Below, piece by piece: positions 7,821 to 11,882 of a stretch of 11,882 bases of DNA. Every line of letters starts with the position of its first letter. Within the stretch, counting starts at the first letter, position 1. The notes beneath the pieces are model-generated. The model saw only the letters and a program-made list of their open reading frames with translations. It did no database searches and was not told the DNA's origin. The position numbers and the translations under genes are program-made. The stretch is from positions 1 to 11,882 of the forward strand of contig URWK01000024.1 in the NCBI GenBank assembly GCA_900551505.1. Direction: 5' to 3'. This DNA comes from an uncultured Ruminococcus sp. GTDB lineage: Bacteria; Bacillota; Clostridia; Oscillospirales; Ruminococcaceae.

Positions 7821-8270
7821 TCAGAGATTATAATACATGAAATTATGATTGTACTTAAAGCCATAATCAGTATAAAGCAACGTTCCCATATCGGAAGCCG
7901 TTATCTGAATTGTTCCGCAACCGTATGATTTTGCTTCCTGAACAACCTTGTCCAGCAATTTTTTTGCTATTCCCTGACGGCGATAGTCCTTGTCCGTGAA
8001 CATACTTGAAAGCAAGCCTATTTTCCCTGTCGGGCAACTGTAATAAGGAGGTTTCTCCACAAATGACATACCGCTTGTGGCAATGATTTTGTCGCCGTCT
8101 GTCGCAATCCACGAAACAAATGTTCCGTCCTGAATATGCCTTTTATAGTAGTCTTCAAGGGCAGGTTTAAGGTTCACTGTTGCTTTCGCCCCTTCTTCCT
8201 GCAACTGATTAATTCTCATATCTATAAATGTACCGAGGTCTTCAAGGGTCAGTTTTCTGTATTCAACCAT
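7821..8270 (-). CDS. GNAT-family N-acetyltransferase
   Basis: This is a small cytoplasmic acetyl-CoA-dependent acyltransferase of 149 residues, the usual size for a single GNAT domain. The acetyl-CoA pyrophosphate-binding motif A is clear as RRQGIAKKLL at about residues 97-106, preceded by the strand IGLLSSMFTDKDY. Near the C-terminus, LYTDYGF is the typical last GNAT motif. The acceptor substrate cannot be told. I chose the ATG at 8270. An in-frame GTG at 8279 overlaps the upstream stop, but it leaves almost no spacing to the AAGGAAG ribosome site (8287-8281), whereas the ATG has 10 bases. It is the last gene of the hydrolase operon, starting 5 bases after the preceding stop. Confidence 0.88.
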   Translation of the reverse strand: MVEYRKLTLEDLGTFIDMRINQLQEEGAKATVNLKPALEDYYKRHIQDGTFVSWIATDGDKIIATSGMSFVEKPPYYSCPTGKIGLLSSMFTDKDYRRQGIAKKLLDKVVQEAKSYGCGTIQITASDMGTLLYTDYGFKYNHNFMYYNL

Positions 8271-8275
8271 TAAAA

Positions 8276-9115
8276 TCACACTTCCTTTATGTCTTGATGA
8301 CGGTCTTCAATGCGTAAATGTGTAAGTTTCTGAAACTTCTCAATATCGTAGTTCGGAATAAGCAGACAATAACCGCCTTCTATATGTACTATATAATAGT
8401 GAGTAAAGTATGTCTTGAAACTGTTTGTTGTAACTTTATATTTTCTGTACTCCTCTGACGTGTAAGGTTCTTCTTTATTCCATTCAGGAAAGGAAGCCCG
8501 CTTGTTAGGGTCTTCTATATAGGTAAGCGAGGTAAGCGGAATTTCAATTCTCACATTTGAAGTTATGCAAAGACAACCATTTTCAATAAACACACTGCAC
8601 AAATGATTGAGATGTGAGTACATCGGGAAATCCTTGTGTTTCTTAACTCCTTCCTTATCAACGGTGTACTGTTCAAGCAGAAATTCAATGTCTTCAATAT
8701 TTTGAGGAATACCGAGTTCATGCTCTATTTTTTTATCTATATTTTCTATTGCTGACAGGAACTTATCTATTTCATCTTCATTTGATTCTGCATTATTTTC
8801 TATGTGAGATTTGGAATATTTGTTCAGGGCAAATAAGCACACCCACATCGCAATACAGATTATAACGGGAATAGCATAGTTTTGGGGAGAACGTACCATA
8901 AGTCTTATAAGAACACACGTAGTCAATGTTGCAAGTACATAAACAATATTTCTCATAATTTTTACAGATTTCGGAATGTCAATCTTGTTTATAATAGTTT
9001 TTTCTTTTTCATAAGTATCCCTGAAAAGTTGCATTGTTTTGGGAGAAATTCTTTTTGTTACGAACGGTTCATATTCAAAGCTTTCCATATCAGACGAACT
9101 GAAAAGATTAATCAT
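8276..9115 (-). CDS. Membrane protein of unknown function with two transmembrane helices
   Basis: I do not recognise a family for this 279-residue protein. It has an N-terminal soluble part of about 54 residues, two hydrophobic helices at about 55-73 and 80-98 joined by a short loop, then about 180 residues of soluble domain. The latter starts with an acidic, helix-prone segment (about 105-150) and continues with beta-rich sequence, including a Cys-containing strand (SVFIENGCLCITSNVRIEIPL). With a short hairpin between helices, both termini are probably on the same side, most likely the cytoplasm. There is no signal peptide. The ATG at 9115 has a strong AGGGGGG ribosome site. It lies 12 bases after the hydrolase gene and overlaps the possible GTG of the next, so it is cotranscribed with both. 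Confidence 0.8.
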   Translation of the reverse strand: MINLFSSSDMESFEYEPFVTKRISPKTMQLFRDTYEKEKTIINKIDIPKSVKIMRNIVYVLATLTTCVLIRLMVRSPQNYAIPVIICIAMWVCLFALNKYSKSHIENNAESNEDEIDKFLSAIENIDKKIEHELGIPQNIEDIEFLLEQYTVDKEGVKKHKDFPMYSHLNHLCSVFIENGCLCITSNVRIEIPLTSLTYIEDPNKRASFPEWNKEEPYTSEEYRKYKVTTNSFKTYFTHYYIVHIEGGYCLLIPNYDIEKFQKLTHLRIEDRHQDIKEV

Positions 9116-9127
9116 ATTTTGCCCCCC

Positions 9128-10102
9128 TTAATTCTGAAATCTTATCTGCTGTCCGGAGATAAGCGGGTAACAGAAAAGTTTATTGCTGTCAAGGTTTGTT
9201 TTATACATATCTACAGCAGAAATCTGTTGATTTTCGTAAGTTGTATAATAATATATACCTTTCGTGGCATTACCACATGAAGTGTAAAGAGTAATTTCAT
9301 ATTTTCCTGCTGTTACTTCACAACAACCTCTTTGTTGTTCGACAGAACCAAGAATGTGGAAGAATTGGCTTACGCTTTCGTTTTCGGTATCTTTAGAAAC
9401 GGCATTTATCTTTACAAATGAAGCTCTTACAAAACGTGAGCAGGAAGACAAATCACCCGGAAGTCCTAAAGCCCCCATTCCACGACTATATTTACTTAAC
9501 TTCAACTTATCAGAAAACAGATTTTCGGGTTGCCTTACCGACAGTCCCATATAATTGTTAAGCTGAAATAATTGTTGTTCAAACGGTGGATTGTTTGTAA
9601 GTACTCCGACAGGATTATCATAAATATGCATACCGTCTTTCATACATTCGACTGTAATAGATTTTTCAGAATCCGCTATAATCCAGTGAAGCGGTGAACA
9701 TGGAAGTTCCTTACTGAAAGGCGTATCTGTGATATTTATCTCCGCAAGCATTTTTCTCACATCAGTTATATTTGCACATTGCCCTAAAATCAAAGGTATA
9801 AACTCAAACTGTGCAATATTTTTCTTATTCGCAAGAGGCTTTGAGTAAACGGCATTTCCAACAAAATTAAGCCCTGCCATTCCAAGTCCCTTTTCATTTA
9901 TCGCATCATAATAAAGTGGATACCCATTAGCAACGTGTGCCATACCAATAATTGCAAAATGATTTTTGAGAATATCAGTATGCCGAAACTTAAACGGGTA
10001 GTTTCGGGGAGTTATGGTTATTTCATTGCCGTATGAAAATTCATAGTCAAGGGTTCTCCCAAAATAGAAATCTTTTGTCTTGTAAGTTACTGCTGTACAC
10101 AT
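9128..10102 (-). CDS. Choloylglycine hydrolase family protein, probable bile salt hydrolase
   Basis: This is an Ntn-type linear amide hydrolase (324 residues, normal length) that should cleave glycine or taurine from conjugated bile acids. The protein starts MCTAVTY, so removal of Met1 exposes the catalytic Cys2. Other expected active-site residues are seen: Arg16 and Asp19 in FGRTLDYE, Asn79 in GLNFVG, Asn170 in VLTNNPPF and Arg223 in SSCSRFVRA. Asn79 fits bile salt hydrolases; penicillin V acylases usually carry Tyr at that position. This favours a bile-acid role, but N-acyl amino acids or quorum signals are possible substrates. There is no signal peptide, so it is cytoplasmic. The ATG has an AGGAGG ribosome site 7 bases upstream and a strong promoter at 10144-10172. 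It is the first gene of a three-gene operon. Confidence 0.9.
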   Translation of the reverse strand: MCTAVTYKTKDFYFGRTLDYEFSYGNEITITPRNYPFKFRHTDILKNHFAIIGMAHVANGYPLYYDAINEKGLGMAGLNFVGNAVYSKPLANKKNIAQFEFIPLILGQCANITDVRKMLAEINITDTPFSKELPCSPLHWIIADSEKSITVECMKDGMHIYDNPVGVLTNNPPFEQQLFQLNNYMGLSVRQPENLFSDKLKLSKYSRGMGALGLPGDLSSCSRFVRASFVKINAVSKDTENESVSQFFHILGSVEQQRGCCEVTAGKYEITLYTSCGNATKGIYYYTTYENQQISAVDMYKTNLDSNKLFCYPLISGQQIRFQN

Positions 10103-10143
10103 TTTTTATCCTCCTGTTATTAAGACTTTATATAAGCAAAAAA

Positions 10144-10172
10144 ATTATATCATACTTTAAGCAAAAAGTCAA
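10144..10172 (-). promoter_or_regulatory. Promoter of the hydrolase operon
   Basis: On the - strand, TTGACT (10172-10167), a 17-base spacer and a perfect TATAAT (10149-10144) preceded by an extended TGA are seen. The predicted start is near 10137, giving a leader of about 35 bases with the AGGAGG ribosome site. The promoter sits just after the pilin stop codon, with no terminator between, so some read-through from the pilin gene is possible. Confidence 0.85.
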
Positions 10173-10191
10173 AAACAGTTATATGTATTTA

Positions 10192-10796
10192 TCAGTCTTT
10201 TCCGCCCATTTTAATTTCACTGCTTCCGGGAGCTCCGCCCAATTGTTCCGCAAACATCTTTGAAGCTACAGGGTCTTTGTTATATCTGTTCCTGCAAGCA
10301 GAATAACTGAATACAAGGTCGCCGTCCACAAGTACAAAATTCACCTGATATCTGTCCCATTTCTTGCGTGACTTGCAAGTTACATTCACCTTGTCCTTTG
10401 TATATTGTATTTCTTTACCCTGACGCAGGCGATAGCTGTCAAGGTAATCTTTTTTTATTATGTTATGGTCGGCTAAAATCTGAGCTATTTCTATATTCGA
10501 TACTCGTATTTCGTCATCATCAATATATACATAACCATGGTCTTTCTGGTCGGGAGTATTTCTCAGGGATTTTCATAATTTATAATTACATCCGCCGAAT
10601 TAAGCATAGCTTCTTCCTGAAGAATATTATAAATAGTACGAGCATTATAAACATCTGCTTTGTTTTTTGAAAGTTCAACATACTTTGTAATTGTAGGAAT
10701 AAGAATTGCCGACAATACTCCTATAATTGCAATTACCACGATAAGTTCTACAAGTGTAAAACCTTTTAACTTCTTATTCCGGTTTAATTTCTCCAT
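10192..10796 (-). pseudogene. Type IV pilin-like (pseudopilin) gene split by a one-base frameshift
   Basis: The 5' part (10796-10563) encodes a class III signal: a short basic leader (MEKLNRNKKLKG), then G12/F13 as the prepilin peptidase site, Glu17 as the conserved E5, and the hydrophobic helix TLVELIVVIAIIGVLSAILIP. This is a pilin or competence-type pseudopilin. The frame stops at TGA 10565-10563. The next frame is open from 10572 to the TGA at 10192 and continues with pilin-like globular sequence (YVYIDDDEIRVSNIEIAQIL and a tail with two cysteines). One extra base within 10563-10575, for example in the CCC or AAAA run, restores a 201-residue protein of normal pilin length. The ATG has a GAGGTGA ribosome site. 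A sequencing error or a true mutation are both possible. No pilus assembly genes are nearby. Confidence 0.8.
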
Positions 10797-10888
10797 TCTA
10801 TCACCTCATTTCCTGCAAACTCAAAATACAGCTTTCTTACAATATCATATATTTTTTATACTTAATTTGCTTTTAGTTTTATATATCT

Positions 10889-10918
10889 ATTTTAGCATAT
10901 TTTCAGTCATAGTGTAAA
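10889..10918 (-). promoter_or_regulatory. Probable promoter of the pilin-like gene
   Basis: On the - strand, TTTACA (10918-10913), an 18-base spacer and TAAAAT (10894-10889) with a TGC extension are seen about 90 bases before the ATG. The match is fair in an AT-rich region, so chance similarity is possible. Confidence 0.5.
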
Positions 10919-11007
10919 GATTTATATATCAATACTCTTAAAAAATTGTGTATTTCCCATATAATATTGAATATCATTTTCAGATAAAAATATTCTTTGT
11001 GAAACAC

Positions 11008-11037
11008 TTGACATATGACACCGGTATATGGTACAAT
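11008..11037 (+). promoter_or_regulatory. Promoter of the mntP riboswitch transcript
   Basis: TTGACA at 11008-11013, an 18-base spacer and TACAAT at 11032-11037. The predicted start near 11044 places the manganese aptamer at the very 5' end of the transcript, as is usual. It is divergent from the pilin promoter. Confidence 0.85.
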
Positions 11038-11043
11038 ATTTTT

Positions 11044-11171
11044 TAAGTATAAGGGAGTAGTCAGCGTTTTCCCGGCGTAACAAGGTCAACATACTGAAGC
11101 TAATAAAACTTCTGGCTTTGTTTTAAATGATGAGACTTATCTGTTTGTAACGGCAGATAGAGTCTTTTTTT
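11044..11171 (+). ncRNA. yybP-ykoY manganese riboswitch with expression platform
   Basis: The two signature internal-loop sequences of the Mn2+-sensing yybP-ykoY aptamer are visible: AAGGGAGTAG at 11051-11060 and GGTCAACATACTG at 11084-11096. Hairpin elements lie between them (CAGCGTTTTCCCGGCG) and after them (GAAG...CTTC, 11097-11112). P1 can form from ATAAG (11049-11053) with CTTAT (11136-11140). That CTTAT lies in the 5' arm of the terminator, so a manganese-stabilised aptamer would prevent termination and turn mntP on, as known for this class. Location, order and target gene all agree. Confidence 0.92.
11133..11171 (+). terminator. Riboswitch-controlled intrinsic terminator before mntP
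   Basis: AGACT/AGTCT and ATCTG/CAGAT form a stem (11133-11143 with 11154-11165) with a small unpaired bulge and a 10-base loop. Seven T at 11165-11171 follow. A second pairing, ACGGCAG (11150-11156) with CTGCCGT (11172-11178), would use the terminator loop and 3' arm and could serve as an additional antiterminator. Confidence 0.82.
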
Positions 11172-11209
11172 CTGCCGTAAAATCTTTAAAAATTACGGAG
11201 GAAGAGAAA

Positions 11210-11764
11210 ATGGGTTTATGGGAACTTTTTTTAATCGGCGTTGGGCTTTCAATGGATGCTTTCGCAGTGTCGGTTTGCAAGGGGCTTTCGGTTCAGAAGC
11301 TGAAAGCAAAAAATATTCTTATTGTCGGTGCATATTTCGGAGGGTTTCAAGCTCTTATGCCTTTAATCGGTTACTTTGTCGGTTCAAGATTTGAAACACT
11401 GATTACATCAATTGACCACTGGATTGTTTTTATACTGCTTTCAATTATCGGCGTGAACATGATTAGAGAATCCAGGGAAGAAGAAAAACTTGATGACGAT
11501 TTCGGCTTTAAGAAAATGATTTCACTCGCCGTTGCCACAAGTATTGATGCTTTGGCAGTAGGAATTTCATTTGCTTTCCTGCAAGTAAAAATTGTACCTG
11601 CTGTCTGTCTTATCGGAGCAACAACATTCATACTTTCCGCAATCGGAATAAAGGTCGGGAATGCTTTCGGTTTAAAGTACAAGTCTGCTTCCGAAGTTAT
11701 CGGTGGTGTAATACTTATACTCATAGGAATAAAGATACTTATCGAACACCTGTTTTTCAAGTAA
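11210..11764 (+). CDS. mntP: Manganese efflux pump MntP
   Basis: This is an integral membrane exporter of excess Mn2+ (LysE-like superfamily; two repeats of three helices). The 184 residues match the family length. The repeated acidic helix motifs are clear: GLSMDAFAVS with Asp16 and ATSIDALAVG with Asp113, equivalent to the aspartates important in characterised MntP. Asp69 (TSIDHWIVF) is also in a membrane segment. About six hydrophobic helices are seen, with a charged cytoplasmic loop (RESREEEKLDDDFGFKK, about 86-102) between the halves. The ATG has a GGAGG ribosome site 8 bases upstream. It is a single gene under a manganese riboswitch, and no recognisable terminator follows before the poor-quality tail. 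Confidence 0.96.
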   Translation: MGLWELFLIGVGLSMDAFAVSVCKGLSVQKLKAKNILIVGAYFGGFQALMPLIGYFVGSRFETLITSIDHWIVFILLSIIGVNMIRESREEEKLDDDFGFKKMISLAVATSIDALAVGISFAFLQVKIVPAVCLIGATTFILSAIGIKVGNAFGLKYKSASEVIGGVILILIGIKILIEHLFFK

Positions 11765-11779
11765 TATTTAAAATCTTAT

Positions 11780-11882
11780 AGCAGTCCGGGGGGCCCCCCC
11801 CCCGCCAAAACCACCCATCGCCCCCCCAGGATTGAAAAAAATTAAATTATTTGAATATTATAATAAAAAAAAAATAAATTGA
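11780..11882. other. Homopolymer-rich tail, probably low-quality sequence or assembly artefact
   Basis: After the mntP stop the sequence turns into six G followed by ten C (11788-11803), then C-rich sequence with another run of seven C (11821-11827), then nearly pure A/T with a run of ten A. Such a switch from pure GC to pure AT is unlike the rest of the window. The G6C6 core could fold as a perfect palindrome but has no loop. I see no gene or signal here. Confidence 0.6.

Noticed and set aside
8271..8279. GTG at 8279 as the acetyltransferase start
   Set aside because: Spacing to the AAGGAAG ribosome site is about one base. The ATG at 8270 has 10 bases and begins with the usual GNAT N-terminus.
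9128..10102. Penicillin V acylase instead of bile salt hydrolase
   Set aside because: Asn79 in GLNFVG matches the bile salt hydrolase pattern, where penicillin V acylases usually have Tyr. Not excluded biochemically.
10563..10575. Programmed ribosomal frameshift in the pilin-like gene
   Set aside because: No standard X-XXY-YYZ slippery heptamer and no obvious downstream stimulatory structure. A base deletion in a short run is simpler.
11371..11760. 129-residue open frame antisense to mntP
   Set aside because: It mirrors the codon structure of mntP, has no ribosome site and no recognisable protein features.

Overview
The window looks like a contig from a low-GC Gram-positive gut bacterium, probably an anaerobic Clostridia of the Oscillospiraceae/Ruminococcus type. 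This is an inference from three things: strong AGGAGG-like ribosome sites and sigma-A promoters, a bile-salt-hydrolase-type enzyme, and a GltB/GltD pair behind an attenuated leader. The two ends differ from the middle. Bases 1 to about 515 are far more AT-rich and may come from another genome. The last 100 bases are homopolymer-rich and look like low-quality sequence.

Layout. (1) 1-525 (+): C-terminal part of a polytopic membrane protein, probably a GT-C type glycosyltransferase. (2) 516-1316 (+): a Cof-type HAD phosphatase whose open frame starts inside the previous gene and has ACG where ATG is expected. (3) 1326-1375: a strong two-way terminator between convergent genes. (4) 7669-1409 (-): promoter, attenuated leader, 15-codon small ORF, gltB and gltD, which encode glutamate synthase. 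(5) 10172-7821 (-): promoter, choloylglycine hydrolase, two-helix membrane protein of unknown function and GNAT acetyltransferase, forming one tight operon. (6) 10918-10192 (-): a type IV pilin-like gene broken by a one-base frameshift. (7) 11008-11764 (+): promoter, yybP-ykoY manganese riboswitch with terminator, and the manganese exporter mntP.

How the parts work together. GltB and GltD make glutamate from glutamine and 2-oxoglutarate. Their leader has a long intrinsic terminator whose 5' arm overlaps a short hairpin with an A1/G4 hexaloop, as expected for control by an ANTAR antiterminator protein. Read-through would also transcribe a 15-codon ORF just upstream of gltB. MntP exports manganese, and its riboswitch should turn it on when manganese is high. 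The hydrolase operon suggests amide-bond hydrolysis of bile conjugates or related host compounds; its two partner genes have no clear role.

I saw no tRNA, rRNA, CRISPR array, insertion sequence or phage gene. The points most worth a second look are the gltB leader with its small ORF, the 515-530 junction, and the pilin frameshift.
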